From: Leisingera aquaemixtae
GTDB lineage: Bacteria; Pseudomonadota; Alphaproteobacteria; Rhodobacterales; Rhodobacteraceae
Assembly: GCF_019801145.1 (NCBI RefSeq)
Contig: NZ_JAHVJQ010000002.1
Span: 496,001 to 560,000, forward strand
DNA: 64,000 nt
Direction: 5' to 3'
The position numbers were made by a program, and so were the translations under genes. Below are positions 23,054 through 31,828 of this stretch, piece by piece. The notes beneath the pieces were generated by a model. That model saw only the letters and a program-made list of their open reading frames with translations. It had not been told where the DNA came from and did no database searches. Each line of letters begins with the position of its first letter. Within the stretch, counting starts at the first letter, position 1.

Positions 23054-23526
23054 AGGAAAAGCCTTGGCTGACTGCGGTGGGCGCAGGAGATTCTTTGCCG
23101 CCAAAGACAGAGTCAACATCATAGTTTCGTTGCCGCTCCCCCCCTCAAATTGCTACCACTGTTTCAGCGATTCACTCGCTGGGGGGACAGGCTGCTTGCG
23201 GCAATCTTGACGGGCATCAAGGTTGCCAGGTTGCTCGGCACAGGGCGCATATTCATGCGCGGTACTGGCCGGGATCCACTGCTGTATCGGTTATGGTCAG
23301 CAGCCTTGTCTCAATTGTGTGCGATACTGTTCGTAACGGCATATCCGCCGCGTGCTGCGGCTGTTTTTGCTGTTTTCAGCGAACGTCAAGCCTCCGGGCA
23401 ATGCGGCCTACTGCTGGTCCGCACACGATAGCCCTGTGCGTGAATGCCCCCCGGGTGGTTGGGGGTAAGAATAGAATTGGCCCGGCAAAGGGGCCGCTGC
23501 TTTTTTGGGGATGCGTGAGGCGCAGC
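23054..23526. promoter_or_regulatory. dnaA upstream region (no gene)
   Basis: About 470 bp without a supported gene. It contains small inverted repeats, for example CTTGA/TCAAG near 23206-23221 and GCGCAT/ATGCGC (23245-23260), and presumably the dnaA promoter. I looked for canonical DnaA boxes (TTATCCACA and close variants) on both strands and found none, so there is no direct evidence that oriC lies here. Confidence 0.45.
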
Positions 23527-24942
23527 ATGACAGAAGAAAAATGGGGACAGCTCAGAAACCGGCTGTTGAAGACGGTTGGTCAGAACAATTTCAAGACCTG
23601 GATTGAGCCCCTTGAATTTGACACCGTGGACGGCGGCGTTGCCGTCTTTAAGGTGCCTACAAATTTCATGGGAAATTACGTCAGCCAGAACTTTGCAGAT
23701 CTGATTCTGCATGAGCTCAGCATGTCGGGCGAGCATGTGCAGCGCTTGGCCTTCCGGGTCGCGGCCAACAGCCCGTCCCGTCCGGCGGGCCCTGCTGCCT
23801 CTGCTGAGGCCTATGGCGATGCTGAGGGCGATGTGGCGGTCATGGCTGCACCTGCGGCATCGGCAGCAGCCTCTGCTGCTGGCAAGGACACGCTGGAAGC
23901 GCTGCAGGCGGCGCCGCTGGATCCGCGCTTCACCTTTGACAGCTTTGTGGTCGGCAAGCCGAACGAACTGGCGCATGCTGCCGCGCGCCGCGTCGGCGAG
24001 GGTGGTCCTGTCACTTTCAATCCGCTGGTTCTGTATGGCGGCGTGGGCCTGGGTAAAACCCACCTGATGCACGCCATCGCCTGGGAGCTGAAGGAAAAGA
24101 ATCCGTCGCTGAACGTGCTGTACCTGTCGGCGGAACAGTTCATGTACCGGTTCGTGCAGGCCCTGCGCGAGCGCAAGATGATGGACTTCAAGCACCTGTT
24201 CCGCTCGGTCGACGTGCTGATGGTGGATGACGTCCAGTTCATCGCAGGCAAGGACTCCACCCAGGAAGAATTCTTCCATACTTTCAATGCGCTGGTAGAT
24301 CAGAACAAGCAGATCATCATCTCTGCCGACCGCGCCCCAGGCGAGATCAAGGATCTGGAGGAGCGGGTGAAGTCGCGCCTGCAGTGCGGCCTGGTGGTGG
24401 ACCTGCACCCGACCGACTATGAACTGCGTCTGGGCATCCTGCAGACCAAGGTGCAGCAGCAGCGCGAGACCTACCCGGACCTGCGTATCGCAGACGGCGT
24501 GCTGGAGTTCCTGGCGCATCGGATCTCGACCAACGTGCGCGTGCTCGAAGGCGCGCTGACCCGGCTGTTCGCCTTTGCCTCGCTGGTGGGCCGCGAGATC
24601 GACATGGACCTGACCCAGGACTGCCTGGCAGACGTGCTGCGCGCCTCGGAGCGCAAGATCACCGTCGAGGAAATCCAGCGCAAGGTCTCCGAGTACTACA
24701 ACATCCGCATGTCCGACATCATCGGCCCCAAGCGCCTGCGCTCCTATGCGCGCCCGCGCCAGGTGGCGATGTACCTGTGCAAGCAGCTCACCAGCCGCTC
24801 TCTGCCCGAGATCGGCCGCCGGTTCGGCGGGCGCGACCACACCACCGTGATGCACGGTGTCAAGCGTATCGAGGAGCTGAAGCTGACCGACGGCCAGATT
24901 GCCGAGGACGTCGAAATGCTGCGCCGGTCGCTGGAAGCCTGA
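23527..24942 (+). CDS. dnaA: chromosomal replication initiator DnaA
   Basis: DnaA binds and melts the replication origin. The 471-residue protein has domain I (MTEEKWGQLRNRLLKTVGQN), a short low-complexity domain II (Ala/Pro-rich, about 85-130), the AAA+ domain with Walker A GGVGLGKTH and Walker B VLMVDDVQF, and the C-terminal DNA-binding domain with GRDHTTVMHGVKRIEEL. GAGG six bases before the ATG supports 23527; a GTG four codons earlier is an alternative. It is preceded by rpsT and followed by a terminator; dnaN is not in the window. Confidence 0.98.
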   Translation: MTEEKWGQLRNRLLKTVGQNNFKTWIEPLEFDTVDGGVAVFKVPTNFMGNYVSQNFADLILHELSMSGEHVQRLAFRVAANSPSRPAGPAASAEAYGDAEGDVAVMAAPAASAAASAAGKDTLEALQAAPLDPRFTFDSFVVGKPNELAHAAARRVGEGGPVTFNPLVLYGGVGLGKTHLMHAIAWELKEKNPSLNVLYLSAEQFMYRFVQALRERKMMDFKHLFRSVDVLMVDDVQFIAGKDSTQEEFFHTFNALVDQNKQIIISADRAPGEIKDLEERVKSRLQCGLVVDLHPTDYELRLGILQTKVQQQRETYPDLRIADGVLEFLAHRISTNVRVLEGALTRLFAFASLVGREIDMDLTQDCLADVLRASERKITVEEIQRKVSEYYNIRMSDIIGPKRLRSYARPRQVAMYLCKQLTSRSLPEIGRRFGGRDHTTVMHGVKRIEELKLTDGQIAEDVEMLRRSLEA

Positions 24943-24981
24943 CGCGCGCATAGCTGAAGCTGCAAACCCCAAATTGCACTG

Positions 24982-25009
24982 CGGCCCCGGTTTCCGGGGC
25001 CGTTTTTTT
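24982..25009 (+). terminator. rho-independent terminator of dnaA
   Basis: CGGCCCCGG (24982-24990) pairs with CCGGGGCCG (24994-25002) around TTT and is followed by seven T residues. Confidence 0.93.
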
Positions 25010-25127
25010 GTTGACTCAACGGCGGCCGCGCAGACCCATAACAGCGGTGAATGCCGGGTATCACAGAAAACGAAGTTTCATGGCTCGTAAAACCGGTCAT
25101 AACGGCGCCCTGGATGAGGAGCGCGGC

Positions 25128-26030
25128 ATGACAGATCAGACGCCTAACAACATGGACACGCCCCGCGGGCTTGCCTTTGCCATCACCGCCTACCTGCTGT
25201 GGGGATTTTTGCCACTCTACATGAAGGCGTTGTCGCACATTCCGGCGGCTGAGGTCGTCACTCACCGGGTGATCTGGTCGGTGCCGGTGGCTGGCGCGCT
25301 GCTGATCATCCTGCGCCGCACCAAGGAACTGCGGGCAGCGCTGAAAAATCCGCGGATGCTGGGAATGGCCTGCATCACCGCGGTGCTGATTTCTGTCAAC
25401 TGGGGTATCTACGTCTGGTCTATTGCAGCCGGACGGGCGCTGGATGCCGCGCTTGGCTACTACATCAACCCGCTGTTCAGCATCGCTCTCGGCGCCATCC
25501 TGCTGCGCGAACCGCTCGGCAAGGCGCAAATAGCTGCTGTTGCGCTGGCGGCGGCGGCTGTGCTGGTGCTGACACTGGAAGCGGGACGGGTGCCTTGGGT
25601 GGCGGTCGGGCTGACCCTGACCTGGGGGTTCTACGCCTTTTTCAAGAAATCCCTGCCGATCGGCCCCAATCAGGGCTTCCTGCTGGAGGTGCTGATCCTG
25701 CTGGCACCTGCGCTTGGCTATTTCGCTTACCTGACCGCCACCGGCAGCAGCAACTTTGGTGCCTCACTGACGGACACCTGGCTTCTCCTGGGCTGCGGCG
25801 TGGTTACGGCGGTGCCGCTGATCGTCTATGCCAACGGTGCCAAGCTGGTGCGGCTCTCGACCATGGGGATCCTGCAATACATTGCCCCGACGATGATCAT
25901 GCTGGCCGCTGTGCTGCTGTTCGGCGAGGAATTCGGCCGCGCCCGGATGATTGCCTTCCCGATGATTTGGGCCGCGCTGGTGATCTACTCAGTGCCGATG
26001 ATCCGGCAGATGCGCAAACGCCCCGGCTGA
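25128..26030 (+). CDS. rarD: RarD-type EamA/DMT superfamily transporter
   Basis: A 300-residue inner-membrane protein of the drug/metabolite transporter superfamily, RarD branch, with about ten hydrophobic helices in two EamA repeats. The start block GLAFAITAYLLWGFLPLYMK and the conserved NWGIYVWSIAAGRALDAALG and ALGYYINPLFSIALG segments are characteristic. The ATG at 25128 has GAGGAG seven bases upstream; the longer frame from 25008 overlaps the dnaA terminator. RarD was named for chloramphenicol resistance, but its substrate is uncertain. Its last codons form a hairpin with the 3' end of the convergent gene. Confidence 0.88.
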   Translation: MTDQTPNNMDTPRGLAFAITAYLLWGFLPLYMKALSHIPAAEVVTHRVIWSVPVAGALLIILRRTKELRAALKNPRMLGMACITAVLISVNWGIYVWSIAAGRALDAALGYYINPLFSIALGAILLREPLGKAQIAAVALAAAAVLVLTLEAGRVPWVAVGLTLTWGFYAFFKKSLPIGPNQGFLLEVLILLAPALGYFAYLTATGSSNFGASLTDTWLLLGCGVVTAVPLIVYANGAKLVRLSTMGILQYIAPTMIMLAAVLLFGEEFGRARMIAFPMIWAALVIYSVPMIRQMRKRPG

Positions 26031-26043
26031 AAGAGGTTCAGCC
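26025..26043. terminator. hairpin spanning both convergent stop codons
   Basis: GGCTGAA (26025-26031) and TTCAGCC (26037-26043) pair around AGAGG. The left arm contains the rarD TGA and the right arm the stop of the minus-strand DUF2233 gene. No T tracts; possibly a minimal bidirectional end. Confidence 0.45.
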
Positions 26044-26787
26044 GTCTGACTGGGCGCCCTCGACCACACCTACGATCGGCCCCATCATGAACCCGGCATC
26101 ACTGCGGCCCAGCTGCGGCGCGTGCAGGCGCGAGATATTGCCATCGAAGTAGAGCGCATTCGGCAGCTTCAGATGGTCACGGAAAAGGCTGCCGAACTGG
26201 TGAAACGTCACCGCATTGCGCGAGATCGCAAAGACCGCGCGCGTGCCATCTGCCGAGGTGCCGACACCGTTGCGGATGTAATAGCTGTCCGAATCGGGCA
26301 GGAAGCGCGGATGCAGCTCGCCGTCAATCACCAGCATTGGTCCGGATTGGGTTGCATAGGTGCAGGCGGGGGCGGCCTTCTCGAACGCAAGGGTTTCAAA
26401 CACATCCGCCCGGCCGTCACGGATGCACAGTACGCCGTTCGGCAGCAAGCCGAAATTGCCGGGACCGGCGTTGGTCACCAGCCGCATTTCCTCACCGCTT
26501 TCATCGACATAGAGGCCGACGGGGGAGCGGTCGCTGTGGTACATGCCGGCGTTGGTTGCAAAGGCCAGCGTCTTGCCGTCCCCTGCCAGCGCTTCTTCCA
26601 GCTTCGAGAAATGGCCGTAGACTTGGCCGTTGCCGTCGCGCAGGAACAGCTGCAGCTGCTCCTTGACGGCGTCGACCTCGCAGATGGTGAACCGGCTGCC
26701 CTCAAAGGCCACATCGCTGCATTCGACCGCGCCGGCCGCCGGAGCGGTCCAAATCGCGGCCAGCAGCAAGGCAGCCTTGCGGATCAC
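26038..26787 (-). CDS. phosphodiester glycosidase family (DUF2233/NAGPA-like) exported protein
   Basis: A 249-residue protein with a cleavable signal peptide ([20 protein letters not shown]) and a NAGPA-type phosphodiester glycosidase domain. Visible conserved parts are [66 protein letters not shown] and [15 protein letters not shown]. The family includes the mammalian uncovering enzyme that removes GlcNAc from phosphodiesters; bacterial substrates are largely unknown. Its ATG overlaps the rbfA stop by 4 bp, so it is coupled to a ribosome maturation gene, probably only by operon convenience. Confidence 0.85.
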   Translation of the reverse strand: MIRKAALLLAAIWTAPAAGAVECSDVAFEGSRFTICEVDAVKEQLQLFLRDGNGQVYGHFSKLEEALAGDGKTLAFATNAGMYHSDRSPVGLYVDESGEEMRLVTNAGPGNFGLLPNGVLCIRDGRADVFETLAFEKAAPACTYATQSGPMLVIDGELHPRFLPDSDSYYIRNGVGTSADGTRAVFAISRNAVTFHQFGSLFRDHLKLPNALYFDGNISRLHAPQLGRSDAGFMMGPIVGVVEGAQSDG

Positions 26788-27179
26788 TCTTCCACGTCGC
26801 GGCGCACCGCGTCCTGGCTCAGCATTCGGCGGGTTTCGTCCATCTGGTCGAAGGTTTCGTCCAACCGGAACCGCAGATCCGGAGTGAACTTCAGCCCCAG
26901 TTTCTTGCCGACCATCCGGCGCAGTTCGCCCTTGTTGCGGGCCAGGAGCTTCAGCACGTCTTCCTGCCCCTTGCCGCCCAAGGGCAGCACAAAGGCGGTG
27001 GCGATTTTCAGATCGGGTGAGGTGCGCACCTCACCCACGGTGATCGACATGCGGTTCAGGTCCGGGTCATGCACGTCGCCGCGCGCCAGCACTTCAGAAA
27101 GCGAGCGGCGGATCAGTTCGCCGACGCGAAGCTGGCGCTGGGACGGGCCGGGGCCATCGTGGAATTTGTTCTTTGCCAT
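26784..27179 (-). CDS. rbfA: 30S ribosome-binding factor A
   Basis: RbfA is a KH-like factor needed for late 16S rRNA processing and cold growth. The 131-residue protein shows [20 protein letters not shown] at the start and ISITVGEV-type and [26 protein letters not shown] blocks near the end. It is divergent from dapB with an 86-bp gap. In many bacteria rbfA is adjacent to truB; here truB is about 20 kb away. Confidence 0.95.
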   Translation of the reverse strand: MAKNKFHDGPGPSQRQLRVGELIRRSLSEVLARGDVHDPDLNRMSITVGEVRTSPDLKIATAFVLPLGGKGQEDVLKLLARNKGELRRMVGKKLGLKFTPDLRFRLDETFDQMDETRRMLSQDAVRRDVEE

Positions 27180-27265
27180 AGTTCCGATCTATGCCGGATC
27201 GCAGGCTTTGCCAAGCGCTGCCCGGCGATGTAGGACAAAACCAGCTTGAACAAGGGAATGGGCCA

Positions 27266-28075
27266 ATGACTCACAAACCAGGGATCGTGATTACCGGCGC
27301 ATCGGGCCGCATGGGGCAGATGCTGATCAAGACGGTGCTGGAGAGCGACAAGGCCACGCTGGCGGGCGCAGTGGAACGCGAAGGCCACGCGTGGGTCGGC
27401 CGCGACGTGGGCGAGATGATAGGCGGCCAGCCGGTCGGCGTCACCGTGACCGCCGACGCGCTGGAGGCGTTTTCCAAGGCCCAGGCCGTGATCGACTTCA
27501 CCGCGCCGGAGGCAACGCTGGCGTTTTCCAAGCTGGCGGCGCAGGCCCGCGCGGTGCATGTGATCGGCACCACCGGCATGAGCGATGAGCAGATTGCCCA
27601 GCTGGAACCGGCATCGCGCCACGCGGTGATCATCCGCGCGGGCAACATGAGCCTGGGTGTTAACCTGCTGGTGCAGCTGACCAAGAAGGTCGCCGCCGCG
27701 CTGGATGAGGATTTCGACATCGAAGTGATCGAGGCGCATCACCACCACAAGGTCGACGCGCCTTCCGGCACTGCGCTGATGCTGGGTGAAGCTGCCGCCG
27801 AGGGCCGCGGTGTGAAACTGGCGGATGTGCGCGATTCCGGTCGCGATGGCATTACCGGCGCCCGCAAGCGCGGCGACATCGGCTTCACCGCCATCCGCGG
27901 CGGCGACATCGTTGGCGAGCATGACGTGCTGTTTGCCGCTGCCGGAGAGCGGATCGTGCTTCGCCACCTGGCCACTGACCGCGCCATTTTTGCCCGCGGT
28001 GCGCTGAAGGCCGCGCTTTGGGGCCAGGACAAGGGGCCGGGCCAGTACGATATGGTGGACGTTCTGGGGCTATGA
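27266..28075 (+). CDS. dapB: 4-hydroxy-tetrahydrodipicolinate reductase
   Basis: DapB reduces 4-hydroxy-tetrahydrodipicolinate in the lysine/diaminopimelate pathway. The 269-residue protein has the nucleotide-binding GASGRMGQ, the signature [19 protein letters not shown] (active-site His and Lys), and the ending [13 protein letters not shown]. The ATG at 27266 has AAGGGA eight bases upstream; an earlier in-frame start is unlikely. Its stop directly abuts the stop of the convergent NIPSNAP gene. Confidence 0.96.
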   Translation: MTHKPGIVITGASGRMGQMLIKTVLESDKATLAGAVEREGHAWVGRDVGEMIGGQPVGVTVTADALEAFSKAQAVIDFTAPEATLAFSKLAAQARAVHVIGTTGMSDEQIAQLEPASRHAVIIRAGNMSLGVNLLVQLTKKVAAALDEDFDIEVIEAHHHHKVDAPSGTALMLGEAAAEGRGVKLADVRDSGRDGITGARKRGDIGFTAIRGGDIVGEHDVLFAAAGERIVLRHLATDRAIFARGALKAALWGQDKGPGQYDMVDVLGL

Positions 28076-28408
28076 TTACAGCTCGGGGGTTCCCTTGAAC
28101 CCCTCAAAACCTTCAGTGGTTGAGACAACGGAAGCCTCGAAATGCGCAATCAGGGGCATGACCACTGGCTCAACCTCATCCGCCCAAACCGGGCCGCCAT
28201 AGAATGCTTCTTTGATCCGTTCGCGTTCTTCCATGGTCTGGAAGGCCCGCAGCCAGTGAACCTTGTCCTGATCCTCGGTATCGCGCATAGGGCCAAAAAC
28301 CAGCATTCCAGCGGCCTTCAATGCGGGACGGTTCACCGCTTCGAAAAATTGGATGAACTCTTCGCGTTTTCCGGGGTGCAGGGTGTACCTGCGGATTTCC
28401 AGGATCAT
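28076..28408 (-). CDS. NIPSNAP family protein
   Basis: A 110-residue NIPSNAP protein, a dimeric alpha/beta-barrel fold of unknown molecular role. It opens MILEIRRYTLHPGKREEFIQ and contains VHWLRAFQTMEERERIKEAF and YGGPVWADEVEPVVM, all typical. The TAA is immediately adjacent to the dapB stop. A small hairpin (GGGGTTC 28086-28092 / GAACCCC 28097-28103) inside its 3' end might help end dapB transcription. It lies 21 bp after the SdhAF4-like gene in the same direction, probably cotranscribed. Confidence 0.85.
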   Translation of the reverse strand: MILEIRRYTLHPGKREEFIQFFEAVNRPALKAAGMLVFGPMRDTEDQDKVHWLRAFQTMEERERIKEAFYGGPVWADEVEPVVMPLIAHFEASVVSTTEGFEGFKGTPEL

Positions 28409-28429
28409 GGTGTTTCAGGCTCCGGCTGC

Positions 28430-28621
28430 TCAGAAATCGACGGCGATGCCCTTTTTCTCCCAGTCACCGTACCGTGCCGGGTCTGGGCCATCGCGGCCGC
28501 CCAGTTCCTTGGGGCGCGGCTCCTGGGCCTCAGCAGCTTTGCGGCGTTCCTCTGCCTCCGCCAGGGCGCGCAGGGCGGCGGGCGGCAGGTCTTTCTTTAC
28601 AGGCGCGGTATCGTCGCTCAT
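28430..28621 (-). CDS. DUF1674 protein (SdhAF4-like succinate dehydrogenase assembly factor)
   Basis: A 63-residue protein with a charged alanine-rich N-terminus (PPAALRALAEAEERRKAAEA) and the DUF1674 ending DPARYGDWEKKGIAVDF. The family is homologous to mitochondrial SdhAF4, which protects flavinylated SdhA; that role is inferred for bacterial members. The start ATG (28619-28621) gives the normal length; a longer frame continues into rsmB sequence on the other strand and is unlikely. Confidence 0.85.
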   Translation of the reverse strand: MSDDTAPVKKDLPPAALRALAEAEERRKAAEAQEPRPKELGGRDGPDPARYGDWEKKGIAVDF

Positions 28622-28698
28622 CGCGGGTTCCTTTATGCTCTGCCCATGATATACGCCCCTGTCCCGCGCAAACAAGCCGCGCCTTTTGGAGTTGCCAG

Positions 28699-29961
28699 AT
28701 GTCCGATGCCAATCACGCCCGCCGCACCGCGGTTTACCTGCTGGATCAGGTTCTGGGAGAGGGGCGGCTATTGGCGGAATGCTATGCTGCAGGGGCTTTG
28801 GAGAAGCTGGTGCCGGAAGACCGTGCGCGGGCGCAGAGGCTGGCATCGGAAACCCTGCGGAGCCTGGAACGCGCTGACCGGATTCTGAAGAAACATCTGA
28901 AGAAGTCACCGCCGCTGACGGTGATGAACGCCTTGCGGCTGGGCACGGTGGAACTGTGCTCCGGCGGTGCGGCGCACGGGGTGGTGAATGCAATGGTGGC
29001 GATTGTCTCCAAACACCGCCGTCACGGGCAGCTCAAGGGGCTGGTCAATGCGGTGCTGCGCAAAGTGGCAGAAGACGGCCCGGCGGAGTGGGCAAAACTG
29101 CGCACCCCGCGCCTGCCGAACTGGCTGCGCAAACCCCTGGTGCAGGCCTGGGGTGCTGAGGCGATGCTGGCGATGGAGGCCGCGCATAGCGCTGGCGCGC
29201 CGCTGGACATTACCGGAAAGCCGGATTCTGATCTGAGCGCGCTTGGCGGAGAGATACTGCCCACCGGGTCGGTGCGGCTTGCTAATGCCGGGCAGGTATC
29301 TTCGCTGCCCGGTTTCGGGTCCGGCGGCTGGTGGGTGCAGGATGCAGCTGCTGCGCTGCCCGCCCGCATTCTGAACGTCCAGCCCGGAGAGCAGGTACTT
29401 GAGCTCTGTGCCGCACCGGGGGGCAAGACCATGCAGATGGCCGCCGCAGGTGCCAGGGTGACAGCGGTGGATGTCTCGGAAGGCCGCATTGCCCGGCTCA
29501 GGGAAAACTTGGAGCGCACCGGGCTGCAGGCGGAGCTGATTACCGGCGACGCGCTGGAGCAGACCGGCCAGTATGATGCCGTGCTGCTGGACGCGCCCTG
29601 TTCCGCCACTGGCACCATCCGCCGCCATCCCGACCTGCCGCATGCGAAGGACGGCAGTGAGTTTGGTCAGCTCATCGAGCTTCAGGCGCAGATGCTGGCC
29701 CATGCCTGGACATTGGTGAAACCCGGCGGGCGGCTGATGTTCTGCACCTGCTCGCTGCTGCCGGATGAGGGCGAATGCCAGGTCGAGGAGGCGCTGGAGA
29801 TGTTCCCGGACATGGAAGCCGACCGCGCGGCGCTGAGGGTGCCGGGTGTGGAGCCCGATTGGATAACCGAGGAAGGCGGCCTGCGCCTGCGCCCGGATTA
29901 CTGGCCTGACCGCGGCGGCATGGACGGCTTCTATATGGCCCTTTTGCGCAAATCCGCGTGA
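28699..29961 (+). CDS. rsmB: 16S rRNA m5C967 methyltransferase family (RsmB/Sun)
   Basis: A 420-residue RNA m5C methyltransferase. It has an N-terminal NusB-like domain (about 1-130, starting SDANHARRTAVYLLDQVLGE) and a C-terminal SAM domain with LELCAAPGGKTMQMA, the motif IV cysteine in DAPCSATGTIRRHPD and the catalytic motif VI cysteine in MFCTCSLLPDEGE. The start at 28699 follows TTGGAGTT. It is the first of the rsmB - heparinase-like - purH - lspA series on the plus strand. Confidence 0.93.
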   Translation: MSDANHARRTAVYLLDQVLGEGRLLAECYAAGALEKLVPEDRARAQRLASETLRSLERADRILKKHLKKSPPLTVMNALRLGTVELCSGGAAHGVVNAMVAIVSKHRRHGQLKGLVNAVLRKVAEDGPAEWAKLRTPRLPNWLRKPLVQAWGAEAMLAMEAAHSAGAPLDITGKPDSDLSALGGEILPTGSVRLANAGQVSSLPGFGSGGWWVQDAAAALPARILNVQPGEQVLELCAAPGGKTMQMAAAGARVTAVDVSEGRIARLRENLERTGLQAELITGDALEQTGQYDAVLLDAPCSATGTIRRHPDLPHAKDGSEFGQLIELQAQMLAHAWTLVKPGGRLMFCTCSLLPDEGECQVEEALEMFPDMEADRAALRVPGVEPDWITEEGGLRLRPDYWPDRGGMDGFYMALLRKSA

Positions 29962-30061
29962 CCCCTGGGCGTTCCCGGCATTCGCCGGTGACTTGAGCCG
30001 CACCTCGGGTTATGCTCGCGCCAAAACGCCCCGGTTAAAATACGGCGTGAGGCAACAGAGC

Positions 30062-31804
30062 ATGTCCACTTATGACAGAATGGCAGGCCGCGGCACCCGC
30101 CTGCTGAACCGCTATTACGCCTGGCGGGCGCGCAGCCAGCCTGCGGCGACCGGTTTCGTCTCGCAGCCCGAACCGCGCACCATCGGCAGTTATGCCCGGG
30201 GGCGCCAGCTGGTGGCGGGCAACCTGCTGTTTGCCGGCTATCTGGTCGAATCGCCGGATACCGGGCTGTGGGAGGTTGCGGCGCCTGACGCTGCCTTTGA
30301 CGCGGAGCGGCATGGGTTTGCCTGGCTCGACGATCTGGCGGCTGTTGGGGATTTCAAGGCCCGGTTGAAGGCGCAGAAATGGGTCTGGGGCTGGATTGCG
30401 CAGCACGGGCGCGGCAGCGGTTTGGCCTGGCTGCCGGACCTGACCGGGCGGCGGGTGATCCGCTGGATCAACCACGCGCTGTTCCTGCTGAGCGGCAAGG
30501 AAAAGGACGAGACCGAAGCCTTCTATGGCTCCCTGGCGCAGCAGACCTGGTATCTGGCGCAACGCTGGCAGGGGGCTGCGCCCGGCCTGCCACGGTTCGA
30601 AGCGCTGTGCGGGCTGATCTATGCGGGCCTTTCCTTGCAAGGCCGCGAGGAACTGGCCGATCCGGCGGTCAAGGCGCTGGCGGCGGAATGCGACTCCCAA
30701 ATCGACGAACAGGGCGGCTTGCCGACCCGCAACCCGGAAGAACTACTGGAGGTGTTCACCCTTCTGACCTGGGCCGCCGCTGCTTTGCATGAGGCAGGGC
30801 GAATGGTGCCGCCCGCCCATATCGCCGCCATTGAACGGATTGCGCCTACCTTGCGCACCCTGCGCCACAGCGACGGCGGACTGGCACGGTTCCACGGCGG
30901 CGGCCGCGGGCTGGAGGGACGGCTGGACCATTCGCTGGCTGCCAGCCACGTGGCCGAGCGGCACGCAGACGGGCTGGCGATGGGTTTTGCCCGGCTGTCG
31001 GCGCGGCGCACCTCGGTGATCGTGGACGCCTCGGCGCCGCCCAAGGGCAAAGCCTCCTATAACGGCCATGCCTCGACCCTGGCGTTTGAGCTGACTTCGG
31101 GGCGGCGCCCGCTAGTCGTGAACTGCGGTTCGGGCGAATCCTTTGGGGTGGAGTGGCGCCGCGCCGGGCGGGCGACGCCGTCGCACAGCACGTTGTGCAT
31201 CGAAGGCCATTCCAGCGCCCGGCTGTCGGCGCCGCAGAAAACCACCGGCCATGAAGAGCTGATCGAAGCGCCGGACGACGTGCCCTTGGACATCATGGAC
31301 CTGTCCGACGGTTTCCGGTTTCAGGGCGGCCACAATGGTTATGCCGCGCATTTCGGCCTGACCCATGCCCGCACCCTTGATCTGTCCTTTGACGGCCGCG
31401 CCCTGGCCGGAGAGGACATGCTGCTGGCGCTGGAAGACGCGGCCAAGGCCCGCTTTGACAAGGCCAGCAGCAGCAACCCGGATGGCGGAGTCAGCTTTGA
31501 TATCCGCCTGCATCTGCACCCTGAAGTCGATGCAACCCTTGACTTGGGCGGCGCAGCAGTATCCATGGCGCTTAAGAGCGGGGAAATCTGGGTGTTCCGT
31601 CATGACGGCGCCTGCCATCTGCGGCTGGAGCCAAGCGTTTTCCTGGAAAAGACCCGCTTGAAGCCGCGTGCGGCAAAGCAGATCGTTTTATCCGGGCGGG
31701 CGATGGGATATGCCACCCGCGTCCGGTGGACGCTCAGCAAAGCGCAGGAGACTGCCATTGCCGTGCGAGACCTGAACCGGGACGAACCCGAGACGTTTGA
31801 CTGA
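30062..31804 (+). CDS. heparinase II/III family protein
   Basis: A 580-residue protein with an N-terminal helical (alpha/alpha toroid-like) part and a C-terminal heparinase II/III-like beta domain (about 330-560; YNGHASTLAFELTSGRRPLV, NCGSGESFGVEW, PSHSTLCIEG). Members cleave uronic-acid polysaccharides, but this housekeeping-located version in roseobacters may act on an envelope polymer; no substrate is indicated. No obvious signal peptide is present (MSTYDRMAGRGTRLLNRYYA). The start at 30062 has a GAGG at 30049-30052, more distant than ideal. It ends 24 bp before purH. Confidence 0.85.
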   Translation: MSTYDRMAGRGTRLLNRYYAWRARSQPAATGFVSQPEPRTIGSYARGRQLVAGNLLFAGYLVESPDTGLWEVAAPDAAFDAERHGFAWLDDLAAVGDFKARLKAQKWVWGWIAQHGRGSGLAWLPDLTGRRVIRWINHALFLLSGKEKDETEAFYGSLAQQTWYLAQRWQGAAPGLPRFEALCGLIYAGLSLQGREELADPAVKALAAECDSQIDEQGGLPTRNPEELLEVFTLLTWAAAALHEAGRMVPPAHIAAIERIAPTLRTLRHSDGGLARFHGGGRGLEGRLDHSLAASHVAERHADGLAMGFARLSARRTSVIVDASAPPKGKASYNGHASTLAFELTSGRRPLVVNCGSGESFGVEWRRAGRATPSHSTLCIEGHSSARLSAPQKTTGHEELIEAPDDVPLDIMDLSDGFRFQGGHNGYAAHFGLTHARTLDLSFDGRALAGEDMLLALEDAAKARFDKASSSNPDGGVSFDIRLHLHPEVDATLDLGGAAVSMALKSGEIWVFRHDGACHLRLEPSVFLEKTRLKPRAAKQIVLSGRAMGYATRVRWTLSKAQETAIAVRDLNRDEPETFD

Positions 31805-31828
31805 GCCTTTAAAAGGACCTGCCCTGCC

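Noticed and set aside
23245-23260. GCGCAT/ATGCGC repeat as an oriC element
   Set aside because: A short inverted repeat alone, with no DnaA boxes or AT-rich unwinding tract next to it.
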